64,000 nucleotides of DNA from Lunularia cruciata (GCA_948567375.1 OX419759.1:51561493-51625492); one strand, 5' to 3'; counted from the first letter of the stretch, positions 23,059 to 33,925 are shown. Made by a program: numbers and translations. Notes: generated by a model not told the origin, from the sequence alone.

Positions 23059-24279
23059 TTGAAGAGAGATGAGTCCCTAGATGGGAAGTTTATTAGTGAA
23101 GTAACCACAAAGCAAGCTTTGGAGGAAGATAAGTCTATTTTTGCAGTATGGATCATGTCTATTGCACAAGGACAATCTAAGGAGGGCCAAGAGCCTCATC
23201 AAGCAATGGTTTATTTGATAGTTCTAGAGTTTGTGAACATGTTTTCAAATGATCTGCTGAAGGGATTACCCTTTGATCATGGTATGCCCTTCAAGATTGA
23301 ACTATTACCAAGGAGTACTCTAGTGAGTAGATCAATCTATCCGCTCTCACCAAAGGAGTTGGAAGAGTTACAAACAACACTTACGGATTTGTTGGAGAAA
23401 GACTTCATATGACATAATATCTCTGCTTGGAGAGCACTGATACTATTTGTTTCAAAGAAGGATGGAGGACTTCATTTTTGTATTGATTACCATGGGCTCA
23501 ATAAGCAAATAGTGAAGAATGCATATCCCTTGCCTCAGATCGATGACTTGCTTTATCAATTGAGTGGAGCAAGATACTTCTCCAAGTTCAATCTTTGTAG
23601 TTGATATTGATAAATCCCCATTGATAGGGAGAATGTGCAAAAGACTGCATTTTGCATAAGGTATGGGCATTTTGAGTAAAGATTTATACCTTTTGGGCTC
23701 ACTAATGCTCTAGCAGTCTTCATGGTTCAGATGCATTGAGTGTTGGATGGACTAGTGAATCGGTACATGATGGTGTTCTTGGATGATATCTTAATCTATA
23801 ACAAGATAGAGGTAAAACACATGAATCATGTGCAAGAAATCCTAAGACGACTACAACAATAGAAATTTTATTGTAAGAAGTCGAAGTGTACCTTTTGGCA
23901 GAAGGAAGTTATCTTCTTGGATCACAAGATCTCATCAAAGAGGATCAAGATGGAAGAGGAGAAAATGAAGACCATTATTGATTGGCCTACTCCAAAGGAT
24001 GCTACAAAATTACAAGCATTTATGAGATTGGTCAATTTTTACCCACGGTTCATCCACTATTATGCTCATGTGGCTGCACCATTGATTGACCTCTTGGGGA
24101 AGAACTTGAACTTTCAATAGATCACCAAGCATGAAGAAGCACTCTAGAAATTGAAACATGTGGTGTCTTCAAGACTCATTCTTCAACCATATGATACTCA
24201 ACTATCTTGTGTGGTTGATTTTGATACTTCTAACTTCGCAATTGGAGTTGTGTTGTAGCAGGAATTCCCATATGGGTTG
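23059..24279 (+). pseudogene. Outer chromovirus reverse transcriptase and RNase H (first part)
   Basis: The frame at 23059-23412 carries the linker into RT (MPFKIELLPRSTLVSRSIYP, then LEKDFI). After a stop follow [18 protein letters not shown] and ISAWRAL-type segments, then the catalytic box as FLDDILIYNK (about 23770-23805). It continues through the KCTFW..EVIFLDH and FYPRFIHYYA segments of the thumb and connection. The RNase H domain begins at about 24190 (VVDFDTSNFAIGVVL) and is cut at 24284 by the nested element. It resumes at 30899. Confidence 0.85.
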
Positions 24280-24284
24280 CATCC
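24280..24284. repeat. Target-site duplication CATCC, left
   Basis: CATCC before the nested element is repeated at 30894-30898. Removing the element and one copy rejoins the outer RNase H reading as ...GLHP-IAFVSH, the expected order of this domain. Confidence 0.9.
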
Positions 24285-25018
24285 TATAATACTCCGAGGA
24301 CAAGAGAAAAGAGAAAACACAGATTGCACACTCAAACATTCGATGTCCCAAGGGAGCACCTTCTCTTTATTATATAGACAAAGAGGATCTCCTCCAAGGA
24401 AGCTCCACCATAGGATTAGGGACACAATAGGTGACATGTCAGCAAGCTCCACCCTTGGATTACTTACTTGGATGGGTGACCTGTCTGGTCTAGGTCCTAT
24501 CTGGTTGGTCAAATAAGCTTTGATCGGAGGGAATCTTTTAGGGAATCATCCTATAGGAATCTCAGAATCATGTAAGGTACCGTTAGAAAGCTCTCGACAA
24601 GACAAAGTAGGGGGGAGGTTGGCTAGCCTGTCCTCTATTGGGGGGGAGAATTTGCACATTTTTTAGGCCTAATTCATCCGTTTAGGCCTCCAAAATTGCC
24701 TTCAAAGATTTCATGCATATTTTGGTTCCTACTCTATTAGTAGAAGTCCCCTTTTGGTGATACCTCTTTTTGATCTGTTTAGTCCATCATGTGTAACATC
24801 CTTCCAGATGTTACCAAACCAATTCTCACCTTTAAATCATATGTCTAGCTATTGGTTCTAAGGTTCTCAAGTCTATTTCGGTTTCTGCCCTATTAGTAGA
24901 AGTACTCTTTTGATGATACTTCTATCTGATCTATTTTGACCATCATGTATAATATCATTCTAGATGTTACCAAACCAAATTTCACATCTAGATCATATGG
25001 CTAACCCTTGGTATTACA
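24285..25018 (-). repeat. 3' LTR of inner chromovirus
   Basis: 734 bp, partner of 30151-30893. On the plus strand it begins TATAATACTCCGAGGA and ends GGTATTACA. The outer end therefore reads TA where the other copy has TG. It includes the TTCTCTTTATTATATAG stretch present in both LTRs. Confidence 0.93.
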
Positions 25019-25034
25019 GACCTCCCTCCTTTTA
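25019..25034 (-). other. Polypurine tract of inner chromovirus
   Basis: On the minus strand AAAAGGAGGGAGGTC directly precedes the 3' LTR. This is the purine run that primes plus-strand DNA synthesis in LTR elements. Confidence 0.8.
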
Positions 25035-25036
25035 AG

Positions 25037-26635
25037 ACGCAACGTCCTCGTTGTGCAATTGTTGCTCAATGCTTGCACCAACACCGGTGCATGTGCCAAA
25101 TTGGCAACGGGTTCCCAGGTTGTTTCATAGAGGGAGTAACCTTTCTATTGTACTAGATATTCCACCCGCGGATGGCGAGTACCACGCATGTGCTTTTGGA
25201 GAATCCGCTCCACTTCATATTCCTCTATGCCATCAATGAGTGTCGGACAAGGTCGAATGTCCTGTGTGGAAGGACCTTGGCCAGATCGGGGAGCATATCT
25301 GCGTAGTAGGGAGACATGGAACACTGGATGGATCTTCATGTGTGGTGGTAGCTCAAGGTGATAGGCCACAGTGCCAATGCGACAAAGAATCAAGAAAGGC
25401 CCAATAAAACAAGGTCTGAGCTTACGAGATCCAACTAATGTGAGGTTGGTTGTCGATAGCCACACTTGATCCCCAACATTGAACTCCATGTGCCTCCGGT
25501 GTGCATCAGCATACTGCTTTTGTCGATTTTGCACAATCTGTAACCTGTGCTTAGCGCTCTCCACACCTTGTTGGATTCTAGAAACAAATGTGTTGACTAC
25601 ATCAACCTTGGTAGTCACTGGACAGATCTTCATCAAGCTAGAAGGTGTGAAGGGATGCTCACCATACATGAGGAACAACGGAGTGACTTGAGTGGACGCA
25701 TTCACTGAATTGTTGTAAGCGAATTCCACCAACGGTAATAGGGTGTCCCACCTCTCTTGCTCTTCTAAGGTGAAGCCGCGTAACATGTCTTCAATCGTGC
25801 AATTCGCCCGCTCTGTTTGGCCATCTGTTTGTGGGTGGTAAGCTGTGGACATGGCCAACTTGGTTTTGAAGAAACCAAAGAGTGTTTGCCAAAACAAACT
25901 GGTGAATTGGGTACCTCTCTCGGTGATGAGTACTCTAGACAAGCCATGGTGAGCAAAGACTGCATCTAAGTATAGTTGAGCTAGTTGTGGAGCGGTCACT
26001 TCCTTGGTGGTAGGGCGTACATGAATCATTTTGCTGAGCCGGTCTACAAAGACCACAATGCAATCAAACCCTGAGGTGGTCTTGGGTAATTCACAGACTA
26101 GATCCATACTCACTTGTTCCCAACGCTGGGTAGGAGTGGGGAGAGGTTGAAGGAGCCCTACAGGAGCTTGATTAGAAGCTTTGTTCTGTTGACAAAGTAG
26201 GCAGCTACGCACATAGTCCATCAAGTCGTTGCTCATCTTGGGCCAATAGTAATGGCGCTTGATTGCATCCAAGGTCTTGTCCACTCCGGCATGAGCTGCA
26301 ATGGCCGAATCATGACATTCCGCTAGAATGGTGGTGCGTAATTCTGGGACATTTGGGATCCATAATCTGCCATCCCAAAAGGTGAGTCCTTGGGTGCTGG
26401 TGACGCCTTTGGACGATTGTGCTTTGACAATTTGTGGATCAGTTTTTGTAGCAGCTAGAATCTCTTGCCAGAATTCAGGGTTAATCTTAACCTCTGCCAC
26501 CAAGTTGTTGGCCATTGGCATGCGGGTGAATGCATCTGCAAGTTGTTTCTTACCTTCCACGTAGGTGATTGTCATGTTGAAGCGTTGTCGCCACTCTGCC
26601 CACCAAATTTGGCGACGAGATAGATCCTTTTGCAT
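25037..26635 (-). pseudogene. Inner chromovirus integrase with chromodomain
   Basis: The open frame 26635-25145 (496 codons) starts in the end of RNase H (MQKDLSRRQIWWAEWRQRF). It runs through the HHCC zinc finger (H.....H, then C..C around SCLLCQQNKASN) and the catalytic core with D,D-35-E context (SMDLVCELP, FVDRLSKMIHV, STAYHPQTDGQTERAN, LVEFAYNNSVNAST). It ends in the GPFLILCRIGTVAYHLELP and HPVFHVSLLRRY segments of the C-terminal domain. The chromodomain starts at EYEVERILQ, but the Trp codon after YLVQ is TAG (25145-25147), and the reading continues as KGYSLYETTWEPVANL. The stop removes the rest of the targeting module. The core itself is uninterrupted. Confidence 0.93.
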
Positions 26636-26737
26636 CTTGAGGTAGACTAGAGGTTTGTGGTCTGTCTCTACTACAAATGTCTTCTCGCCCAGGTAGTGCT
26701 TCCAATGCTTGGTTGCTAGAACGATGGCTAGCTCTTC

Positions 26738-27950
26738 TCATTCTGTGGTGTGGTAGTTGCGCTCTGCCGGTAACCACTTTCGAGAGAAATATGCAATTGG
26801 ATGCCATCCGTCATGCCACTCTTGTTGTAGGACTGCTCCTATGGCTACGCCTGATGCATCTATAGCCAACTTGATTGGACGTTTTGGGTCATACCACTTC
26901 AAGATTGGTGCATGTAGCAAGGCGGCCTTCAATTCTTGAAAGGCCAACTCTTGTGCAGTTCCCCATGTCCACTTCTTCCCCTTGCCAAGTAGTGCCGTTA
27001 AAGGTTGTGCAACCTTAGAGAAGTCCTTGACAAATCTACGATAGAATCCCGTCAACCCCAAGAAGCTCGTAAGTTGAGTCTGATCTTCTGGTGCACTCCA
27101 TTTTTGAATGACCTCTATTTTATCAGTCAATACTTGAATGCCCTCTGCACTTACTCTATGCCCTAAGTAGTCTACTTCAGACTTGCCAAACTCACACTTT
27201 GAGATTTTGGTGTACAATTGATTCTGTCTTAGAATCTGGAGGACCTCTCGTAGATGTTGTTTGTGTTCTGTCATCGTGCTACTATATACTAAGATATCAT
27301 CCAAGAAGACAATAATAGACTTATCCAAGTATGGATGAAATATGTCATTCATTAGACTCATGAAAGTGGCAGGCGCATTGGTGAGGCCAAAAGGCATCAC
27401 AAGATACTCAAAGTGGCCATACCTGGTTCAAAAGGAAGTTTTGTACTCATCCTCCTCTGCAATTTAGATTTGATTATAACCACTCCGCAAGTCCAGTTTG
27501 GTGAAGTATCTCGCTCCATGGAGTTGATCAAACAAGTCATCCATGCGAGATAAGGGGTATTTGTTCTTCACTGTTTGCTGATTGAGACCCCGATAGTCAA
27601 TGCACATGCGCATTGTACCATCCTTCTTCTTCACAAACAAGACAGGGGCCCCCTATGGTGATATGCTAGGTTGGATGAACCCTTTCTGTAGCATCTCCTC
27701 AATTTGAGTCTTGCACTCCTCCAACTCATGAGGTGATAGGCGATATGGGGCCTTACAAGGAGGTGTCTTCCCTGGGAGTGTCTCTATTTTGTGATCTACT
27801 CGCCTTTTAGGTGGTAATCCTGAGGGTAGATCATTGGGAAAGACATCTTGAAACTCATCCACCACATCCTTCAATTTCTCCGGAATTTGTCCAGCGAGTT
27901 GTGCACTCTGGACTTCTCTTATTAGACCCATAAAATATCTATCGGTCTTA
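26738..27950 (-). pseudogene. Inner chromovirus reverse transcriptase and RNase H
   Basis: Frames 27931-27653 and 27400-26738 plus the sequence between them form RT. In order: DVFPNDLPSGLPPKRRVDH, PYRLSPHELEE, a stop (TAG, about 27654) before [31 protein letters not shown], two further stops near 27470 and 27425, [12 protein letters not shown], the catalytic box FLDDILVYS, then the thumb and RNase H ([24 protein letters not shown]). A stop follows at TTE near 26737, after which ETDHKPLVYL leads into the integrase frame. The nonsense codons are mostly one transition away from Trp or Arg codons. Confidence 0.93.
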
Positions 27951-28249
27951 CAGACAATTGTTGTCCCTACAACATATAGAGGCAGTTTCTACCTGTGTGA
28001 TTTTTCTTTAACCCCAATGATTGACCATTGGTGGGTTCTCATTACTTTCTTCCTCCAATCCACCGTTGGGTTGTACTGCTCCATCCATGGCATGCCTAAA
28101 ATTGCATCATAACGGGCTAACTGTATCACTCGCCACTCAATTGCTTCATGATATTCTCCTACAGAGAGGGTTACTCATCTAGGTAATGATTCAATCCTCT
28201 CTGTTTGCCCATTTGGTAACTCTACTTCTTCACTTCCATCTCTCTCTAG

Positions 28250-28360
28250 ATCCATTCCCAATCTTATTGTGATAAAGCGAGACAAGAAATTCTTTGTTGC
28301 TCCTGGATCTATTAATACTCTCACTTGATTACCTTCTAGGATTCTATTCACAACAATCAG
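28250..28360 (-). pseudogene. Inner chromovirus protease remnant
   Basis: The minus-strand reading gives RVLIDPGATKNFLSRF, matching the retropepsin active site LIDSGATHNFIS. The motif reads D-P-G instead of D-S-G, and stops occur upstream and downstream. This aspartic protease would have cut the polyprotein. Its altered active site suggests it had already lost activity. Confidence 0.75.
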
Positions 28361-28539
28361 TTGAGAGGTTGCCTTTCGGGCTCTTTGCGCATTATTCTTC
28401 TTCCTTCCCTTGCTTCTCTGCTTCCTTAGTGAGCCAGTAAGGCCGCAAGGTACATTTACTGGCGATCTTTGTTTTCCGAAGTGGTTTCCACCTCCTCCTC
28501 TTCAATGTGCTTCTCCATGTTGTTCAAAGATCGCCTGTA

Positions 28540-29435
28540 CAAAGGCCGAGGGCTAGGGAAACAAGTGCAACAATTGGTAGATATGAGCCCAATACGGCCA
28601 CAATTGTAACAACGGTGTTTTTCTCCTCGAGTCCCTTCTCCTCGTGGGACTCCATCTCTTCGTTCTTCTACCCGTCCCCGCTCTCCTTGAAGTGGTCATG
28701 CTCCTCAATCCCAGAATGAAAGGTTGCCCAATTCCATTGGTATTGGTCCACCCATGTGTGGCATTTCTGCGCGATAATGTTGAGGTGGAACTACTCCTTC
28801 ACCTCCACCTAATGCTCATGCTATTCTTTGCGCACAAGCAATGGCTTCAAATACCGTGTGAGGGTTTTGCACCATGACTTCTTGGCGAATCCGCTCTTTC
28901 AACCCTTGTTTGAAATTGTCAAGAGCCTCTACTGGACTCATGTCGGTAATTGCAACTTGTAGATCCAGAAACGCCTCTACATACTCTTGTACGCTATTCT
29001 TCTGTCTCAATCCCCATAATCGGGTTCGAGCCATCTGCACAGAATCCACCGATTGGAAATTCTTCAGCAATCCTTCTTGCATTGTTGTCCTTGTGACCTC
29101 CCTTCTCTCCGCCAGCATGGATTGTTCCCAAGCATCATACCATGTGAAGGCTTTATCCGTCAAGTACCCAATGCAAACACGCCTACAGCATGCTCAGTGA
29201 TCTCTGTTGAGAACAATCCGGAATATCGATTCATTCTTGAGATCCAATTTTCCACTACTCCCATCGTACGCTGCCCCTTGTACGGCTCAATGTTGCAGGT
29301 TTTCTTCATCCGGAGTAGCAATGTGGCTTCACCGTTGATAGGGTTCGTAGGCACGGGTGCCTCTCCAAGCACTTCAGTCGCAAGTACAGGGTTTTGAGGT
29401 GGCTCTTCTTCTTGCATGGCTTGATCGTTCCTCAA
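28540..29435 (-). pseudogene. Inner chromovirus gag
   Basis: Two overlapping frames, 29435-29160 and 29163-28816, together read as a chromovirus gag. In order: KGQRTMGVVENWISRM, then after a one-base loss at about 29163 LTDKAFTWYDAW, a region ending NSVQEYVEAF, and MSPVEALDNFKQGLKERIRQ. Further down (about 28580-28620) the nucleocapsid knuckle reads CYNCGRIGLISTNC, a CX2CX4HX4C motif in which the His is Leu. The knuckle would therefore not bind zinc normally. Confidence 0.85.
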
Positions 29436-30137
29436 GATCTACACTTGACTTTGTCATCTTTGTTATCTCCATGGTCATCTTAATCTCTCAAAATTCATTC
29501 AACATTCCTTGCATTCCTTGCACCAGCTCTTGCAACTGCGGATCCATGGTTCATGCAACATCCAATTGCTAACGTCTACTTCAATACACAATCAATATAA
29601 TCACTCTGGAAGGCACACGAACTATCGGAATTACCATTGGGACCTCAAAAGCTATCACTCGTTGATAATACTCCTCACCAAAATTCCTAACCACAAAATC
29701 TCTAAACATCACTTTTGGCCTCACTACATAACGGATTTCTACTTGAGTATTGAAAAGGAGAGGATTTGGGACATTCATATCCATTTTATCATAATAGAAT
29801 GTAGATCGTCAAATCCCACTCTCTGTCATATATCACCACAGGTAGAATCACCGGGTTTGGTGAGTTCATCACTCTGTCCATGAATTTCACACCAAAGTGA
29901 TAAATTAGCGATACCCTCATCTGCTCACGCTGGATGTACATAACCTTGATGTGGAATGGGTTTGAGAATGGAAAGCTAGGTGCAAGAAATTGTCCTCCCG
30001 GTGCATCCATCTCATCCGCTCTCTAAAGTCCTTCTTAAGTCAAGCGATTACTCTATGTTCCCTCCCTCACATTACTTAGTTTCAGTCGTTTGTGTTATTC
30101 CAAGAGAGGTGATCCACTCTCTTGGACTAGAACACTC

Positions 30138-30149
30138 GCTCTGATACCA
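30138..30149 (-). other. Primer-binding site of inner chromovirus
   Basis: On the minus strand TGGTATCAGAGC starts one base after the 5' LTR, a full match to the complement of plant initiator tRNA-Met. It sets the minus orientation of the element. Confidence 0.92.
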
Positions 30150-30150
30150 T

Positions 30151-30893
30151 TGTAATACTCCGAGGACAAGAGAAGAGAGAAAACATAGATTGCACATTCA
30201 AACATTCGATGCCCCAAGGGAACACCTTCTCTTTATTATATAGACAAAGAGGATCTCCTCCAAGGAAGCTCCACTATAGGATTAGGAACACAGATAGGTG
30301 ACATGTCAGCAAGCTCCACCCTTGGATTACTTACTTGGATGGGTGACCTATCTGGTCTAGGTCCTATCTGGTTGGTCAAACAAGCTTTGATCGGAGGGAA
30401 TCTTTTAGGGAATCTTCATGTAGAAATCTCAGAATCACGTAAGGTACCGTTGGAAAGCTCTCGACGAGACAAAGCAGGGAGGGAGGGAAGGCCAACCTTT
30501 CCTCCATTTTGGGGGGGGGGGGGGATCAACACATTTTCGAGGTCTAATTCATCCGTTTAGGCCTCCGAAATTGCCTTCAAAGATTTCAGGCATATTTCGG
30601 TTCCTATTCTATTAGTAGAAGTCCCCTTTTGGTGATGCCTCTTTTTGATCTGTTTGGTCCATCATGTGTAACATCCTTCCAGATGTTACCAAACCAATTC
30701 TCACCTTTAAATCATATGTCTAGCTATTGGTTCTAAGGTTCTCAAGTCTATTTCGGTTTCTGCCCTATTAGTAGAAGTACTCTTTTGGTGATACTTCTAT
30801 CTGATCTATTTTGACCATCATGTATAACATCATTCTAGATGTTACCAAACCAAATTTCACATCTAGATCATATGGCTAACCCTTGGTATTATA
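30151..30893 (-). repeat. 5' LTR of inner chromovirus
   Basis: 743 bp, on the plus strand beginning TGTAATACTCCGAGGA and ending GGTATTATA (CA changed to TA at the outer end). It is nearly the same as 24285-25018. A G run of about 12 at 30511-30522, shorter in the other LTR, accounts for part of the length difference. Confidence 0.93.
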
Positions 30894-30898
30894 CATCC
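30894..30898. repeat. Target-site duplication CATCC, right
   Basis: Second copy of the 5-bp duplication of the inner chromovirus. The outer element resumes at once with TATTGCCTTTGTGTCTCAC. Confidence 0.9.
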
Positions 30899-32160
30899 TA
30901 TTGCCTTTGTGTCTCACTGACTAAATACTTTTGAAAGAAATTACTCTACTTGAGATCGGGAAAAACTTGCAATGGTATATACCACCAAGATATGGAGGCA
31001 TTACCTCTTGGGGAAACAAGTGATCATGCAAACTGATCACAAACCATTGTTGCAGACCTTACACTTGGAACACATGAAGAGTAGACATCATCAATGGGAG
31101 TAACAACTCTAATTGTTTGACATCAGTACAAACTAGATCGGTTCCATGTCATCTTTGATTCCCTATCATGACGACCTGATTTGAAATCTCTTCCTCTCAT
31201 CATAGTGGTAATTATGACAATGTCAATCGACTCCAAGGTCCAAAACAAGTTTTGGTCAACTCTACAACAAGATCCCTTCTTCCAGATGGTACATGGTCAT
31301 CTTATAGCATACAACAAGGAGTACAACACCTTCTCCTTCAAGGAAGGCTTTATATTCCATGAGGACTCGATCTATGTTCCATCCAAAGGCGATCTCTGAC
31401 TTGTGTGCCTGCAAGAAGCCTTTGATTTACCAATTGTTGGTCACATGGGTGTGGAAAAGACCTTAGGTACACTCCAATGCCAATGGTGGTGGCCCAACAT
31501 GGCACGAGATGTTTGGGAGTTTGTACGATTGTGTGAGAGTTTCCAACACAACAAGGCCAGTAACCAAAAACCAAGTGTACTCCTTCAACCACTCCCCATT
31601 CCATCTACTCATTGGGAACATGTGAACTTAGATCTCATCACCTCCTTGCACAAGACAAAGCAAGGTCACACAACAATTTTGGTGTTTGTGGATAAGCTTA
31701 GTAGGCAAATCCATTTGGCACAATTGATACTATGGATGCTCCAACCTTGGCACAAATCAACTTTGATAATGTATTCAACCATCATGGGATACCATGTGTA
31801 CTCATCTTAGATCGTGATCCTTGTTTCATTGGAAAAATTTGGCAAGCACTCTTTTAGATGGTCCGCACCAAGCTTACTTTTTCCACAACCTATCATCCTC
31901 AAATTGATGGATAAATTGAACATGAAAATTGCACCTTGGACACTATACTTCATACTTTTGTCAAAATTTACCATACCAATTGGGCTGAATGTCTTGCCGC
32001 TACGGAGTTTGCCTACAATAATTCTAAAAAATCAAACATTGAATTCTCTCCTTTCTTTCCCAATTTTAGCCAAGATTTACTTGTTCCAGATTCACTTCTT
32101 GCTCCTCCTCCATCTCATGTCTCTCATACTTCCACCTTCTTGACCACCATCTCCTAATCC
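30899..32160 (+). pseudogene. Outer chromovirus RNase H (second part) and integrase
   Basis: Resumes the RNase H domain after the nested insertion, with stops, to about 31180. The frame at 31403-31810 then carries the integrase zinc-finger H and C residues (HMGVEKTLGTLQ, WWPNMARDVWEFVR, CESFQHNKASN) and the start of the catalytic core (LDLITSLHKTKQGH, FVDKLSRQIHL). The first C..C cysteine pair is reduced to one Cys. Later frames hold the AEFAYNNS segment (about 31995-32030). Multiple frame changes make it inactive. Confidence 0.85.
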
Positions 32161-32436
32161 CTCCAATAAGCCAAATCTCATCTCCTTGTTGCTCAGAATC
32201 AGCAAAAAATAATACGGATCACCATTGTCGTGATCTCAACTTTCAAGTGGGTGATACGGTCATGCTCTTATCCAATAACCTCCCTCTCTCATTTGATACC
32301 CAAGTTTGTAAAATTGCCCCTAATTGGATAGGACCCTTTGATGTCATCCAAATTGTCTCTCATGTTGCTTATCGACTTGCCTTGCTTTGTCATATGCATA
32401 TCCATCCTATCTTTCATATTTCCAAGTTGAAACCTT

Positions 32437-32702
32437 TTGCTCCTAACCCTTTTTTTCTCCTCTCGAGTCCAACATCCCCCTCCTCCTGTCCTTATCAATG
32501 ATCATGAGGAGTACACAGTTGATTGTATCCTTGTGCATTGCCACATTCAACAAGGCAGTCAACAATATACGGAATACAAGGTCCTTTGGAAAGGATATCC
32601 CCTTCATGATGCCATATGGGAACCTCTTTCTCATCTCCAGAATGCACGATTAGCCATCCAGGAGTTCAAAGCTTCATTGGCAACAAGGACGTCACCAACT
32701 AA
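32437..32702 (+). pseudogene. Outer chromovirus chromodomain
   Basis: The frame contains YTVDCILVHCHIQQG, then YKVLWKGYPLHDAIWEPLSH, the fold of a chromodomain fused to the integrase end of chromoviruses. It is thought to direct integration to marked chromatin. Here the aromatic W in LWKGY and the WEP motif are kept, in contrast to the inner element. The frame runs on past the domain into the polypurine tract. Confidence 0.85.
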
Positions 32703-32715
32703 CAGTGGGGGAATA

Positions 32716-33145
32716 TATAACAATATGGAGTTTAACGATAAAGTTAATAGGGCTAACGAAGAAATAAATAATACAAAGTAACCTAGAATATTCTAGAAGT
32801 ATTTAGAAAGCTAAAGCTTCTTGAGAAACTTCTCTACTAGTTTAGCTCTCATCCCAAGTTGGTAACTCTAAAAGGAAGTTTCTAGAAGCTTCCAACTAGC
32901 TTAGCTTGCATGCCACCTAAATGGTTTCTAAAAAAAAACTTCTTGAGAAATTTCCCAATTAACTTGGCTTGCACTCCAAGAAAGTGGCTCAAGAAAGCTC
33001 TTGCGAAGCTTCTCAAGAGCTTTATATGATCCTTATAAATACAAAAGCCGATGCTCATGCTAGTCTTTCGGATTTTTCCTTCATTCAAATGTCCCAATGT
33101 GAGTTTCCATTCTCCTATTTCTCTTTTTGGTTTTGGTCTTTTACA
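32716..33145 (+). repeat. 3' LTR of outer chromovirus
   Basis: 430 bp, begins TATAACAATATGG after a GTGGGGGAATA purine tract and ends TTTTACA. It is clearly homologous to 20933-21344 but with many substitutions and indels. The TATAAATACAAAAGCC promoter stretch is shared. Confidence 0.92.
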
Positions 33146-33150
33146 CATTA
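33146..33150. repeat. Target-site duplication CATTA, right
   Basis: Second copy of the 5-bp duplication of the outer chromovirus, directly after its right LTR. Confidence 0.9.
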
Positions 33151-33718
33151 GACTCTTGGTTATGAAAATTATCATGTTATTTGTAGCATCACACCTAGAT
33201 TATTCGGATTATGGAGTAGTAGTGTTGGTAATGAGGATTATTTTGGTAATTAATCAAAGACTACTTGTTGATGATAAGATTTTATGTTTGAGATATTGAT
33301 TACATAATGAGGCTCATCATCACTTGCATCGTCATTGGGACCATTGGCGTTGGAGACCCGAGGATATTCTTTCAAAGTGCAATTCCAGAGAGTGTATTTC
33401 TTTGATGTTGAGCATTCAAGTTCTTGACTATGGTGGACAAAGGTTGGTGAGTGTCATCTAGATTTCTCTTAGCTAGAGTGCGTGTGGTTTGATTATAATC
33501 TGTGTCTTGTTGTTGATAATTATTCACTGGTAGATAAAATACAAATTTGAGTGAATATACTTTGAGTTATGTAAATAAATTGATTATTGTGTCACTTTAG
33601 AGGCCATTAAGGACTTATACATGAGTTTTACTTTTACATTGTATGATATTGAAAACTATATATGTTGTGTAACAATATATATTATTTAACTATGTATATA
33701 TGTACGACAAAGTTTTAT
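33151..33718. other. AT-rich spacer, no gene recognised
   Basis: AT-rich DNA between the chromovirus nest and the ELIP stub. No open frame of interest. Homology to the ELIP exon starts abruptly at about 33719. Confidence 0.45.
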
Positions 33719-33925
33719 TCTCTTACAATCTCTTTCTTGGTGTTCCTGCCTAAAGTTTCCCTGCTATCACCACAATGGATAGATCTTATCTTCTAGGAAA
33801 ACATTGGTGTCCTGACCATGCCATAGCGGAGATTGATGCAAACAGAATTTCTCGGTACAATATTGGAAGGTACACTCTTCAACAGGGATAGAACTGCAGA
33901 AGAGGGCCGTCATCCTTGCTGCCAT
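33719..33925 (-). pseudogene. ELIP exon-1 stub, minus side of copy 2
   Basis: On the minus strand it begins MAARMTALFCSS at 33925 and matches the first exon of ELIP-B (transit peptide and start of the mature linker) at the nucleotide level through TTGGTGTTCC and CTCTTACAAT. It then ends at 33719. The frame reaches a stop at 33767. The helices are all missing. It occupies the same place relative to the intergenic block as ELIP-B does in copy 1. Confidence 0.8.

Larger units (their letters stand above)
24285..30893 (-). mobile_element. Inner Ty3/gypsy chromovirus, nested in the outer one
   Basis: Minus-strand element with LTRs at 24285-25018 (3' LTR) and 30151-30893 (5' LTR), a 5-bp duplication CATCC, a primer-binding site at 30138-30149 and a purine-rich tract next to the 3' LTR (25019-25034). 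Gag, protease, RT, RNase H and integrase with chromodomain are all present and much better kept than in the outer element, but each carries stops or shifts. The two LTRs are very similar, and visible differences are mostly transitions. It inserted later than the outer element, into its RNase H domain. Confidence 0.96.
20933..33145 (+). mobile_element. Outer Ty3/gypsy chromovirus, old, split by a nested element
   Basis: Plus-strand element bounded by LTRs at 20933-21344 and 32716-33145 and by the 5-bp duplication CATTA. Order: LTR, primer-binding site, gag, protease, reverse transcriptase, RNase H (interrupted by the minus-strand element 24285-30893), integrase with HHCC zinc finger, chromodomain, polypurine tract (about 32703-32714), LTR. 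All reading frames contain many stops and shifts, and the two LTRs differ at many sites and by several indels. The insertion is therefore old. The right LTR starts TATAAC where the left starts TGTAAC. Confidence 0.95.

Noticed and set aside
24285-30893. Possible endogenous plant pararetrovirus or envelope-bearing retrovirus
   Set aside because: The integrase with chromodomain, two LTRs, 5-bp duplication and lack of any extra ORF after pol identify an ordinary chromovirus.
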